A DNA stretch of 64,000 nt from contig NC_089495.1 of the NCBI RefSeq assembly GCF_036850765.1, positions 196,247,847 to 196,311,846 on the forward strand. The letters run 5' to 3'. This stretch comes from Saccopteryx bilineata (Eukaryota; Chordata; Mammalia; Chiroptera; Emballonuridae). A program made the position numbers and the translations under genes. Numbering within the stretch: the stretch's first letter is position 1; each line of letters starts with the position of its first letter. Positions 1-12,404 of this stretch are shown one piece after another. The notes below the pieces were generated by a model. That model ran no database searches, was not told where the DNA came from, and worked only from the letters and a program-made list of their open reading frames with translations.

Positions 1-298
1 ACAAGAGCAGAAAGTAACATGAGCTCTGTGGCCTGACGAATAAGCAATGGTTCCCTGGCTCTGCCCTCTGGAAAGGTCTGACCAAACCAGCAGCAATGAA
101 CACCGCAAGGTGTCCCAGGTAGTTCTCCACAGCACCACAAGTCGGGCTGTTTGGATTGCCGAACCTCCATTCCTGTGTCTTCTCATCACTTACTGAGTAC
201 TATACTGGAGGCCCATTTGTGGGGTTGCTGCAGGACAGCCAGGTATGATCATTCTAAATAAGCTATTTCAGATCTCAAAGGCCAATTACGTAACTGTA
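1..298. other. Unique sequence, nothing recognised
   Basis: No open frame, RNA gene or repeat is recognised. The stretch ends where the target-site duplication of the next SINE begins. Confidence 0.4.
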
Positions 299-314
299 TG
301 CACTAATCTTTTTA

Positions 315-685
315 TTTATTTATTTACTTATTTATTTATTTTTGTACTTTTCTGAAGCTGGAAACGGGGAGAGACAGTCAGACAGACTCCCACATGCACC
401 CGACCAGGATCCACCTGGCACGCCCACCAGGGGGCGTCGCTCTGCCGCGACCAGAGCCACTCTAGCGCCTGGGGCAGAGGCCAAGGAGCCATCCCCAGCG
501 CCTGGGCCATCTTTGCTCCAATGGAGCCTTGGCTGCGGGAGGGGAAGAGAGAGACAGAGAGGAAGGAGGGGGTGGGGGTGGAGAAGCAAATGGGCACTTC
601 TCCTGTGTGCCCTGGCCGGGAATCGAACCCGGGTCCCCCCGCACGCCAGGCCGACGCTCTACCGCTGAGCCAACCAGCCAGGGCC
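315..685 (-). repeat. Rhin-1-like tRNA-derived SINE, full length
   Basis: Complement of the full SINE: A-tail as T-rich (TTTA)n at 315-343, CTGAAGCTGGAAACGGGG end, and the tRNA-like head ending GCCAGGGCC at 685. It is flanked by a perfect 16-bp target-site duplication, TGCACTAATCTTTTTA, at 299-314 and 686-701. The tail carries a TTTA microsatellite. Confidence 0.93.
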
Positions 686-781
686 TGCACTAATCTTTTT
701 AACAAATGGAAGCATACATGGTGGCTGGGATACAAATGTGCATCTATTCTGGATGCGGCTGCTGCCTCAGAAAGCTACCTT

Positions 782-1135
782 AGGCCCTGGCTGGATAGCC
801 TGGTTGGTTCCAGCAGTGGTCGGCAAACTCATTAGTCAACAGAACCAAGTATCAACAGTACGACTGAAATTTCTTTTGAGAGCCAAATTTTTTAAAACTT
901 AAACTATATAGGCTGGTACATTCCTTATCGAGGCAGCGCCCGCACATAGTATTTTGTAGAAGAGCAACACTCAAGGGGCCAAAGAGCTGCTTGTGGTTCG
1001 TGAGCCGCAGTTTGCTGACCAAGAGGTTAGAGCATCATCCTGAAGCAGAGGTTGCCAGGCTGATTCCATCAGGGAACATATAGATGACTATGTGTTCCCC
1101 CACCCCCTCTAAGGTCAATACAATAAATAAAAACT
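782..1135 (+). repeat. Older tRNA-derived SINE (GGCTGGATAGC type) split by a hAT MITE
   Basis: The head GGCCCTGGCTGGATAGC begins near 783. It breaks at GGTTCCAG and resumes at GGTTAGAGCATCATCC (1025 on), followed by TTGCCAGGCTGATTCC (box B-like) and a tail with AATAAATAAAA near 1120. It is the same family as 29107-29340. The interruption is the element at 814-1024, which is therefore younger. Confidence 0.75.
814..1024. mobile_element. Non-autonomous hAT-like MITE inside an older SINE
   Basis: Left end CAGTGGTCGGCAAACT at 814-829; right end TTTGCTGACCAAG by 1023. The inverted ends share TGGTC(G/A)GCAAACT. Flanks GGTTCCAG (806-813) and GGTTAGAG (1025-1032) agree at 6 of 8 bases, as expected for an 8-bp hAT target duplication. 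No coding capacity. Confidence 0.75.
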
Positions 1136-1834
1136 ACAGTAGATCTATGCATTAGTGTATACCCTAAGTAAAAAACAAGTTGCACAACACAACTCAAGGT
1201 ATGAACAGCTTATTGTAGCCCACAGGCAGTGACCAGAGAAGTCAGGGCAGATACAGATACAACAGTGGCTACCTCAGTAAGAGGGGCTCTAAAGGAGATA
1301 CTGCACAGTCCAAGTCTGTATTACCTTTGTAATTATACCAGAACTTAAGAAACATACACTGCCACAGGAATAAAATTGGGAGAGGTCAGATAACGTTTTC
1401 AGAAATAAAGGTAAATAGCCAACATTTAGAGTGCTCCAAGCCTAAACTAAGGACTTTAGAAAAGACAGTCAATGCTTCCTAGTTTATCTGAGAAATAAGT
1501 GTCATGGAAACTGTTCAAATTGCTACAAAATGGGTAAATTTTTTGTGAAAGTAAAAGTTAATATTAAAAAGATTTACTATTTTTAAGCCTTAATACTACT
1601 AGCTGGCAGGTGGTATTTATTACGGTATGGTTCTAAGTAATTTTCATATATAACTCATGGATGACACTGAAGTACAAAAAGGACCAAGGACTAGGTTGAT
1701 CCCAAACTCATTATTTATGAACTGAAAACAAGTCAGGAACAGCAACTATAATTCAAATGGACCACTTGACAAGAATCTGGCACTAAATGGGAATACACAA
1801 TAAATTCAAAACAAGCCTTTCCCTCGGTAAGCAT

Positions 1835-1840
1835 TTTATT
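1835..1840 (-). terminator. SRSF6: Candidate distal poly(A) signal AATAAA for SRSF6
   Basis: AATAAA on the gene strand, about 1.55 kb downstream of the stop, with U/G-rich sequence 30-45 nt further downstream. The proximal alternative is AATAAA at 2940-2935, about 440 nt after the stop. Confidence 0.4.
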
Positions 1841-2934
1841 GAGGAGATAAAGCATAAATAAAATAGGTTAACAAAGTGGGGGAGATACCAAAGATGAAAA
1901 ACAGCAACACAGGAGCAGGCAGGACCTAAACTGGCCATAAAGGCACTATGGTGTCATAAACAGTCAGGTAAAAGGAAGGGAATCAAGATGTTGCTCACTT
2001 CTCTTTTGCTCTCTATCAGCTTAATACACCACCTAGTCAGAGATCAGTATGTGGCATACTGTAGAACCTGTCAATTCAACTTGCCAGTTAGCAAGGAACT
2101 AAACATTTTACCAGTCAACTCCTTTCTCAAGGGGGCCAATGCTATAGTGGTTTAGCTATCTAATGACGTAGGTCTGCAGACACGGAATAAGACTAGCTTT
2201 TTATGAAGTTGGTCTTTGCTATTTCTAGAAAGCTTTTACAAGCGTAGGAATTTACCTATATCCACTACAGGCCAGCTAACCCTGTGGACAAACCTGCTTA
2301 TTACACCATGGTGTAACACTAACATGAGATGTGTCCTATTTTTAGGGTCAAATTCCACCTTATAAAATCCCCATACCCTCTTTAAGTTTTTCTTCTTCCC
2401 TTAAAAAAATAAGAGAACTTTGGTCAAAGCCAAGTCTTAAACTAACTTGTCCTTAAAACACTCAAATCTGAAGAGCAGTGGAGGCTTGCCTCTTTCAAAG
2501 TCATTCACTTGTGTTCTTTCAAATTGGCAAAACAATGAACTATAATTATAGGCACCAGTTTCTACTCGAAATTCTGCAGTTTATATTGGAAAAAAACCCC
2601 GATTTCTTATAAACATCTAAATTAAAAAGTACCAAAGTAAAGAAAATAAGGCTTCATTATTCAAAATCCATTAATATAGGCAAAATTGTAAAACAGATTG
2701 ACTACAAAATATTTTATTTTTAACTTAAATTGTTAAACGGGTAGTTACAATGACTTTGGCAAATTTGATTAACAAATCAATGTTATCCAAATTGAATAAT
2801 TTATTGCTGGTCTGAGGTTTGCCTTGTTTTACATTTAAGTAGAATTTTACATTGTTTTCACAAACGGAGAGTATCAATATTTAAAGGAATTAATAGTGAC
2901 CTAGTCAATAAGGCAATCATCTTGGTAGCAAATT

Positions 2935-2940
2935 TTTATT
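2935..2940 (-). terminator. SRSF6: Candidate proximal poly(A) signal AATAAA for SRSF6
   Basis: AATAAA on the gene strand, in the context CAATAAAAATTTGC, about 440 nt after the stop. It would give a short 3'UTR isoform. Choice between this and the distal signals is not decidable here. Confidence 0.4.
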
Positions 2941-3380
2941 GAAATCTTACATAACTCAGGCTTTATAAAAAGCCAATATCATTGAAAATGGGTTCTCCCT
3001 CTAAAGCCTTAAGTACCCAAAGCCTGAAAAGGTTTAAATTTAAAAGTAAGCAAATAAAACAACAAAACCCTTGCAGCAGATCCTGCTGAAATACTTAAAA
3101 AAAATCTAAATGAGCTTAATCTTTACAAAAGTTATTTTAGCTCAAAAGCTATAAAATCAAAGTTATCTTAATTCTAAAAAGAAGGGAGGAGGTCTTCATG
3201 CCACCATTTTGTTAGAACCCTTATCTTTTTCATCAAATTTGGCCACAAATCAATATTCTGTGTGCCCTTGTTTTCAGAAGATTCCTCTTGCAGAAGAGGC
3301 CAAGTACAAACATGGAAGAAGAACGCCTAAGCAAGTAGGAAAGTGTCCCATAACAGTGTGCAAGAATGGCGAGTTCTGGG

Positions 3381-6784
<3,404 letters not shown>

Positions 6785-6967
6785 GTCCGTGGCGGGCGAG
6801 GGCCCCCGAGGGCTGGCAGTCGAACGGTGGACCGCAAGGCAGGAGCCGCGGTGCGGCTGTGGAGACGTCTAGGGCCCAAACACGCGCCTTCCACGACAGC
6901 GGCGGCCAAGTCCAGCCACACAATGGTGTGCGCGCGCGCCAGTGTTACGCTATAAGGGCGGGCGGCT

Positions 6968-6992
6968 GGGGCGGGGCCGGCGCGTTACGTCA
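6968..6992. promoter_or_regulatory. GC box and CRE-like site in the SRSF6 promoter
   Basis: GGGGCGGGGCC at 6968-6978 matches an Sp1-type GC box. TTACGTCA at 6985-6992 reads TGACGTAA on the gene strand, a CRE/ATF-like octamer. They lie about 185-210 bp upstream of the ATG at 6784, a usual position for core-promoter elements. Function is inferred from motif and place only. Confidence 0.5.
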
Positions 6993-7061
6993 GTGCGCAG
7001 CACGTAGCCTCCCGCGCCTTATTGCGGTAGAGCCCTCTGCTCGAGGGTGATCTGCGGGTAC

Positions 7062-7963
7062 GCCGACCGCGAGATTTCCAGAAAGTGCTGTTCTACTTGC
7101 TCACAGAATTTACTCCACTATCTCTGTAAGGGCAGTATCCCGTCGTCCTGACGCGGACTTGTCTTCTAATTCGTACTTTCCAAAAGCTTTCCTCCGCGTG
7201 ATCTCTTTGGGACTGGCGCTTGGGAGGCGGACTAGGAGAAACCCCGTCTTTCATTGGTCCTTGGGATTGTCATACTAGGTCTTTGTGGTCTCGATTGGTC
7301 CCTTAGTACGAGGCTTGCCCATTCTTGCACGGATTGGCTCACGCGGTAGGGAACGCGCTCATTTCACGGAATCCGAGGTTTGCGCTCAGGGGTTGTGACT
7401 CCGCTGGTGTCGATTTGCGAGCTCACGTTACCCACAGGCTTCTATTTTTCGTGGTCTCGTTCACAGCCGTCGTCAGCCTTCACCCCTTCGCTACACGTCC
7501 CCTTATCAGTCTGTGGGTCTTTTATGAAAGACTGGCAGCTAGAGTCACCTGTAGATTGCGGTGTACACGCAACCCAACACGCGCCGTAAGAGTTCATTCA
7601 CAAAGGGAACACAGCCAAGGTCTCTGGCCCAAGAAAGTGGAGCAAGACCTGGCAGCCCTCCTACCGAGTTGCTCGCTTTTCCTCCCCCATATGAAGAGTC
7701 TGTCGCTCCAATGCCACCCCTTCCCCCATTGATTTGGAAGGCTCCTTACTCATGGGAGATATATACCTTTTTTAGTTTATCTCTAGCGAGGACATTTAGA
7801 ACTGGAGAACTCGATGAAAACCCCAACGGAGTAAGTATAACTGGAGAGGGGAAGACCCAGAGTACTTTGAAACTTAGGTGCAGGGAAGGATACTAGAGAG
7901 GTAGGGAAAAACCGGGAAAGCATGGCGTCACAGAGGCTAAGACAGAACAGGGCACCACTGACA
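7062..7963. other. Unique upstream region of SRSF6
   Basis: No repeat and no gene were recognised. It holds the three CCAAT boxes and moderate CpG content to about 7600. Open frames of 110-135 codons on the plus strand (7325-7732, 7561-7896) lack homology I recognise and look like chance frames. A divergent upstream transcript is possible, but nothing in the sequence shows it. Confidence 0.4.
7253..7337 (-). promoter_or_regulatory. Three CCAAT boxes at about 40-bp spacing upstream of SRSF6
   Basis: On the SRSF6 strand CCAAT occurs at 7257-7253, 7298-7294 and 7337-7333, all in the same orientation and 39-41 bp apart. Regularly spaced CCAAT boxes are known NF-Y arrangements in housekeeping promoters. 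They lie farther from the ATG (470-550 bp) than a usual proximal CCAAT box, so they might belong to a longer 5'UTR promoter or to divergent transcription. Confidence 0.45.
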
Positions 7964-8340
7964 TTAAGTTGACCAACGTTTTTACAATGAAAAGGAGGAC
8001 AAAAAAATTGAAAACAATATCATGAATAAAAGAAATATTTTATTCATTGCAACAATAATACACTATAATATGATAAATGCATAATAAAAACATTTGTAAT
8101 ATTTTTATATTGTAATTATGCTTGCTTATTAATTTTTAATAATAGTAAGAAAAAAGTACTCATTTAGATACAAATACATCACACGCAATGGATTGACTCT
8201 GCATCGATTGAATATGGACATTTACAGATTAGTCTTCCAATATCAGAAAGGAGGACATGTAGGAGGACACTTTTCTAGGGAGGATGGAACTTACAAAAGA
8301 AGGATTGTCCTCCCTAAAGGAGGATGATTGGTCACCTTAG
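7964..8340. mobile_element. Putative non-autonomous DNA transposon flanked by TTAA-like sites
   Basis: Ends TTAAGTTGACCAACG (7964) and GATTGGTCACCTTAG (to 8340) are inverted relative to each other: G(T/G)TGACCAA follows a TTAA or CTAA flank. The interior is A+T rich, with GGAGGAC repeats near both ends (7994-8000 and several at 8251-8320). The superfamily is not assigned; a 4-bp TTAA flank would suggest piggyBac-like, but one side reads TTAG. Confidence 0.5.
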
Positions 8341-8440
8341 ATTAATACAGGCTGTTTAGGTATTTCTGTGTATGCCAGCTCTTCTGGAGCTGCGAAATCT
8401 TGATATTCTTCAGCTGTGGTTGAAAGGAGGGTAGTTCATC

Positions 8441-8545
8441 CCCAGGGGACATTGACACTGTCTGGAAGCACCTTTAGTTGTCAAGGCTGAGCAAAGGCAA
8501 GTGTTAGTACTGGCATCTAGTGGTAGAGGCTATACTTTCTGTGTT
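8441..8545 (+). mobile_element. Old hAT-Charlie MITE fragment
   Basis: GGGGACATTGACACTGTCTGG followed by TACTGGCATCTAGTGGTAGAGG matches the middle of a common mammalian hAT-Charlie MITE. Further copies lie at 16943-17150 and 45130-45345. Terminal repeats are not preserved here. Confidence 0.5.
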
Positions 8546-8553
8546 TGAAGTTA

Positions 8554-8862
8554 CCGTATTTCCCCATGTATGAGACGCTCCCATGTATAAGACACCTTAA
8601 TTTTGGGGCCTGAAATTTGAAAAAAAAAGTATTATGTAAAGTTATTGAATTCAAGTTTTATTCATCATAAAATTCATACAACTCCTTATCACTTATCTGT
8701 GTCTGAGGATGAATCACTGTCTTCAACAATGAGCGCAAAAACAGGTGCAAAAAAGCGGGAAATGCAAGTAAAAAACCCTATAACCACTGTATAAGACACA
8801 CCCAGTTTTTAGACCCCCAATTTTTTTTTTAAAAAGTGCACCTTATACATGGGGAAATACGG
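8554..8862. mobile_element. MITE with CCGTATTTCCCCATGTAT terminal inverted repeats
   Basis: The ends are 18-bp perfect inverted repeats (8554-8571 and 8845-8862), with further near matches inward and subterminal TATAAGACAC motifs at 8587-8596 and 8791-8800. The middle (8690-8760) read on the minus strand gives a short acidic S/D-rich segment followed by a stop, possibly the tail of a lost transposase. No clear target duplication. Family unassigned. Confidence 0.65.
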
Positions 8863-9193
8863 CAGATAAAATGCATAGGTATAGCTTTAAAAAATTCATG
8901 GAGTATAGTAGTTAGGAAAAGGAGAATTCAACAGTCGCAACATTTTTTCCCACTCATCAAATTGTCAGTATTTCAGAATTTATTAAAACTCATTTTTGGC
9001 TAGAGGTGAACCAGAAAATGGCACTCACAGTGTTGGTGGAATCGAACAGTCTTTTTGGGAAGGTGAAGGAGTGGGACCTATTAAAGGATACATATGTGGA
9101 GTGGGGTGTGGCCTTCCTTTTTGCAGTTCATTTATCCAAAGGAAAGATGCAGCTGACATCATTCTCTGCTTCCTCTCACCTCCTTCCCTAGAG
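8863..9193. other. Unique sequence, nothing recognised
   Basis: An open frame continues from here into the neighbouring SINE, but the coding look comes from the SINE. No exon signal or repeat is recognised. Confidence 0.35.
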
Positions 9194-9209
9194 CCCAGTG
9201 GCTCCTCTT

Positions 9210-9603
9210 TTTTTTTTTTTTTGTATTTTTCTGAAGCTGGAAACGGGGAGAGACAGTCAGACAGACTCCCACATGCGCCCGACTGGGATCCACCCGGCAC
9301 GCCCACCAGGGGCAATGCTCTGCCCACCAGGGGGCGATGCTCTGCCCCTCCAGGGCATCGCTCTGCCACAACCAGAGCCACTCTAGCGCCTGGGGCAGAG
9401 GCCAAGGAGCCATCCCCAGTGCCCGGGCCATCTTTGCTCCAATGGAGCCTTGGCTGCGGGAGGGGAAGAGAGACAGAGAGGAGGGAGGGGGTGGGGGGTG
9501 GAGAAGCAAATGGGCGCTTCTCCTATGTGCCCTGGCCGGGAATCGAACCCGGGTCCCCCGCGCACCAGGCCGACGCTCTACCGCTGAGCCAACCGGCCAG
9601 GGC
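9210..9603 (-). repeat. Rhin-1-like SINE, full length
   Basis: T-tail 9210-9222, head GGCCAGGGCC near 9603. Perfect 16-bp duplication CCCAGTGGCTCCTCTT at 9194-9209 and 9604-9619. It has two copies of the GGGGC(A/G)ATGCTCTGCCC segment, as in other long copies. Confidence 0.93.
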
Positions 9604-9639
9604 CCCAGTGGCTCCTCTTAACAACAACAAAAAACCCCA

Positions 9640-9793
9640 GGCGGGTCAAATATATGGTGACAGAAGGAGACTAGCTTTTAGGTGGTGAGCACACAATGCA
9701 ATATACAAATGATGTGTTATAGAGTTTGTACACTTGAAACATATAATCTTATCCACCAGTGTTACCCCAATAAATTCAATTTTAAAAAAAGCA
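9640..9793 (+). repeat. L1 3' end fragment
   Basis: GTTTGTACACTTGAAACATATAATC and CAGTGTTACCCCAATAAATTC followed by an A-rich tail resemble the 3'UTR end of mammalian L1 elements. It is heavily 5' truncated. Its tail served as the target for the next SINE. Confidence 0.55.
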
Positions 9794-9800
9794 AGAGTAG

Positions 9801-10136
9801 GCCCTGGCCAGTTGGCTCAGCGGTAGAGCGTCGGCCTGGCGTGCGGGGGACCCAGATTCGATTCCCGGCCAGGGCACATAGGAGAAGCGCCCATTTGCTT
9901 CTCCACTCCACCCCCCCCTCTCTGTCTTTCTCTTCCCCTCCCGCAGCCAAGGCTCCATTGGAGCAAAGATGGCCCGGGCGCTGGGGATGGCTCTTTGGCC
10001 TCTGCCCCAGGCGCTAGAGTGGCTCTGGTCGCGGCAGAGCGACGCCCCAGAGGGGCAGAGTATCGCTCCCTGGTGGGCAGAGCTTCGCCCCTGGTGGGCG
10101 TGCCGCGTGGATCCCGGAAAAATACAAAAAAAAAAA
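9801..10136 (+). repeat. Rhin-1-like SINE with a 3' internal deletion
   Basis: Head GCCCTGGCCAG at 9801. The body is normal up to GGATCCCGG (10117), then jumps straight to AAAAATAC and the A-tail, missing about 50 bp (TCGGGCGCATG to GCTTCAG in other copies). A duplication AAAAAAAGCAAGAGTAG flanks it (9784-9800, 10137-10153). Confidence 0.9.
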
Positions 10137-10153
10137 AAAAAAAGCAAGAGTAG

Positions 10154-11127
10154 TACTGGCTACATCGGAGGAAACAACCTCAACTCTCACTGAAGAGTGT
10201 GTTGGGCGATCAGTGATCTGTGGAGTCTTGCTGATGATCTAACTTACCTCTTTTTAATTTAAATTTATGATTTTAATTTATTGTGTTTACATAGATTCAA
10301 GTGACCCACTGAGTATATCTCCCCCCACCCTCGTGTTCCCCTCGACTCCCCCCCCCCGCCTCCTCCCTCCAATGCCTTCCCCACTTCCCTCTAGGATTTG
10401 CTTACCTCTTGATATTTTAGAAGAACAACTCAAAGAAGGAGGTATGATGGATGGACGGCATGGGAGCTCGTTTTCTTTCTTCTATTTTTTAAGTGAGAGG
10501 AGGGTAGATAATGAGACAGACTCCTGTATGGGCCCTGACCAGGATCCACCCCACAACACCTGTCCACTTTGCTGTATGTATTTGAACTTCAGTGGAAAAA
10601 AATTTTCAAAGGATAATAAATCTCTCAGAGATTTATAATTTACTTGATCTTGAGCCCTCTAGGTTGTGCTAGGGACTAAAGCTGAACTGAGGACTTGAGT
10701 CGTTGTCTTTATCAATTAGTTGTTAATGTTTGTTTCCCTGTTGGATTTCCGTAAGATAGAAATTGCTTATTGGTGCCTAAGATGTGGCTCTGTTGCCACC
10801 TGGTGGCTATTGGTGTGATTACAGTGGTAGATCAATTCTATCGGCTTCCTCATCCATGTTGTCAGTGAAGCTCAGAGACAGGTGACCTTTGAAGGTCTCC
10901 AAATCCAAATCTTCAAATTGCCAAGCCCTTCTTCACCCACAGGTTATTTGGCCCTTACCTGAACACCTCCCCTGATGGAGAGTTTGCTGCCTAACCAGGC
11001 AGCCTAGTCCATTCTTGGACATCTTTCACTATGAGTGAATTCTTTATAGAAAGTAAAAATTACAACTTTGAATTGTCTACCCACTGGCCCTGGCTGTGCC
11101 CCTAAGGCTGTTCAAATAACTACATGT
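10154..11127. other. Mostly unique stretch with a SINE fragment
   Basis: Contains a C-rich run at about 10320-10375 and a partial SINE at 10480-10562. The remainder (10600-11120) shows no gene or named repeat. Confidence 0.35.
10480..10562 (-). repeat. Truncated SINE fragment (3' part only)
   Basis: TTTTTTAAGTGAGAGGAGGG, then GAGACAGACTCCTGTATGGG and CCTGACCAGGATCCACC, match the tail end of the Rhin-1-like SINE (complement). It stops before the central segment; head absent. Confidence 0.65.
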
Positions 11128-11145
11128 TTCCCACAAATGAGTCTT

Positions 11146-11524
11146 TTTTTTTTTTTTTTTTTTGTATTTTTCCAAAGTTGGAAATAGGGAGGCAGTCAGA
11201 CAGACTCCCGCATGCGCCCGGCCGGGATCCACCCGGCATGCCCACCGGGGGCGATGCTCTGCCCATCTTGGGGCATCGCTCTGCCACAATCAGAGCCATT
11301 CTAGCACCTGAGGCAGAGGCCATAGAGTCATCCTCAGCGCCCGGGCCAACCCTGCTCCAGTGGAGCCTTGGCTGCGGGAGGGGAAGAGAGAGACAGAGAG
11401 GAAGGAGAGGGGGAGGGGTGGAGAAGCAGATGGGCGCTTCTCCTGTGTGCCCTGGCCGGGAATCGAACCCAGGACTCCTGCACGCCAGGCTGACGCTCTA
11501 CCACTGAACCAACTGGCCAGGGCC
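11146..11524 (-). repeat. Rhin-1-like SINE, full length
   Basis: T-tail from 11146, head ending GGCC at 11524, perfect 18-bp duplication TTCCCACAAATGAGTCTT at 11128-11145 and 11525-11542. Confidence 0.93.
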
Positions 11525-11542
11525 TTCCCACAAATGAGTCTT

Positions 11543-12053
11543 ACTTACATGTAGCAGTATGCCAAGTCATCTCATGCCTCTGAGCCTCATTTCTCATCTG
11601 TAAAATGGACATAGTAATAGGATGAGCCTCACAGAGTTGAGTTGAGAAATAACTCAGGTGGTGCACCTTTGGTGTGTGGCACGGTGTCAGCAGACTTGTG
11701 CTGTAAAGGGCCAGGCAGGCACTATACTTTGGCTTTATGGGTCGATGGTCTCTGTTGCACCTACTCAGATCTGCCCTGTGGTGCTAAGCCCGCAGAGCCT
11801 GTATACACGTATACACGTGTTCCAGTAGGCGCTGACCCCTGGGCTAGAGTATGGCTGGAATGGGAAGGATTTTATTTTTCCCTCTTAGAAGAAAGAAATG
11901 TTTCTTACTTAGCTCTGGGTCCTCCTTTGGCCTCAGCACAGGGCCTGGCTCCTAGGTGCTCAGGAAAGGGTCCCTGAAGGAAGAGAACCTGTGACATAGG
12001 GAAGAAAATGACTTTTGAAGCCAAACAGACCTGGGTCCAAATTGACTTCTCTT
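11543..12053. other. Intergenic stretch with a MIR fragment
   Basis: 11555-11640 (CTCTGAGCCTCATTTCTCATCTGTAAAATGG) is a MIR SINE remnant in plus orientation. The remainder carries no gene signal; the open frame 11642-11977 is unsupported. Confidence 0.45.
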
Positions 12054-12063
12054 TGTGAGCTGT

Positions 12064-12394
12064 TTTTTTTTTTTTTGTTTGTTTGTTTTTTGGGACAGAG
12101 ACAGAGAGAGAGAGTCAGAAAGAGGGATAGATAGGGACAGACATTCAGGAAGGGAGAGAGATGAAAAGCATCCAATTTTTCCTTGTGGCACTTTAGTTGT
12201 TCATTGATTACTTTCTCATATGTGCCTTGACTTGGGGCTAAAGCAGAGTGGGTGACCTCTTGGCCAAACCAGTGGCCTTGGGTCCAACCTGATGAGCTTT
12301 GCTCAAACCAGATGAGCCCGTGCTCAGGCTGGCAACCTGGGTCCTCCGCATCCCAGTCCCACACTCTATCCACTGCGCCACCGCCTGGTCAGGC
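12064..12394 (-). repeat. Second-family tRNA SINE (GCCTGACCAGGCGGTGG head)
   Basis: T-rich tail, GACAGAGACAGAGAG(AG)n, ATGTGCCTTGACTTGG, head CCACTGCGCCACCGCCTGGTCAGGC at 12370-12394. Duplication TGTGAGCTGT at 12054-12063 and 12395-12404. Confidence 0.9.
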
Positions 12395-12404
12395 TGTGAG
12401 CTGT

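Larger units (their letters stand above)
1600..3380 (-). other. SRSF6: Probable SRSF6 3'UTR
   Basis: This A+T-rich unique block downstream of the TAA contains no SINE or obvious repeat, which fits a conserved long 3'UTR. Minus-strand AATAAA hexamers occur at 2940-2935, 2805-2800, 2718-2713, 1840-1835 and 1621-1616. The hexamer at 1835 is followed by a U/G-rich stretch (TTGTGTATTC at about 1804-1795). Which site is used, and the exact end of the transcript, cannot be settled from sequence alone. Confidence 0.6.

Noticed and set aside
328..735. Open frames of 60-230 codons crossing the SINEs (328-735, 8996-9688, 21347-21787, 45798-46323, 56015-56465 and others)
   Set aside because: They repeat the same translated SINE sequence in each copy; the SINE consensus happens to be open in several frames. 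No gene is implied.
6951..6957. TATA-like CTTATAG on the SRSF6 strand
   Set aside because: Weak match within a CpG-island promoter; noted but not annotated as a TATA box.
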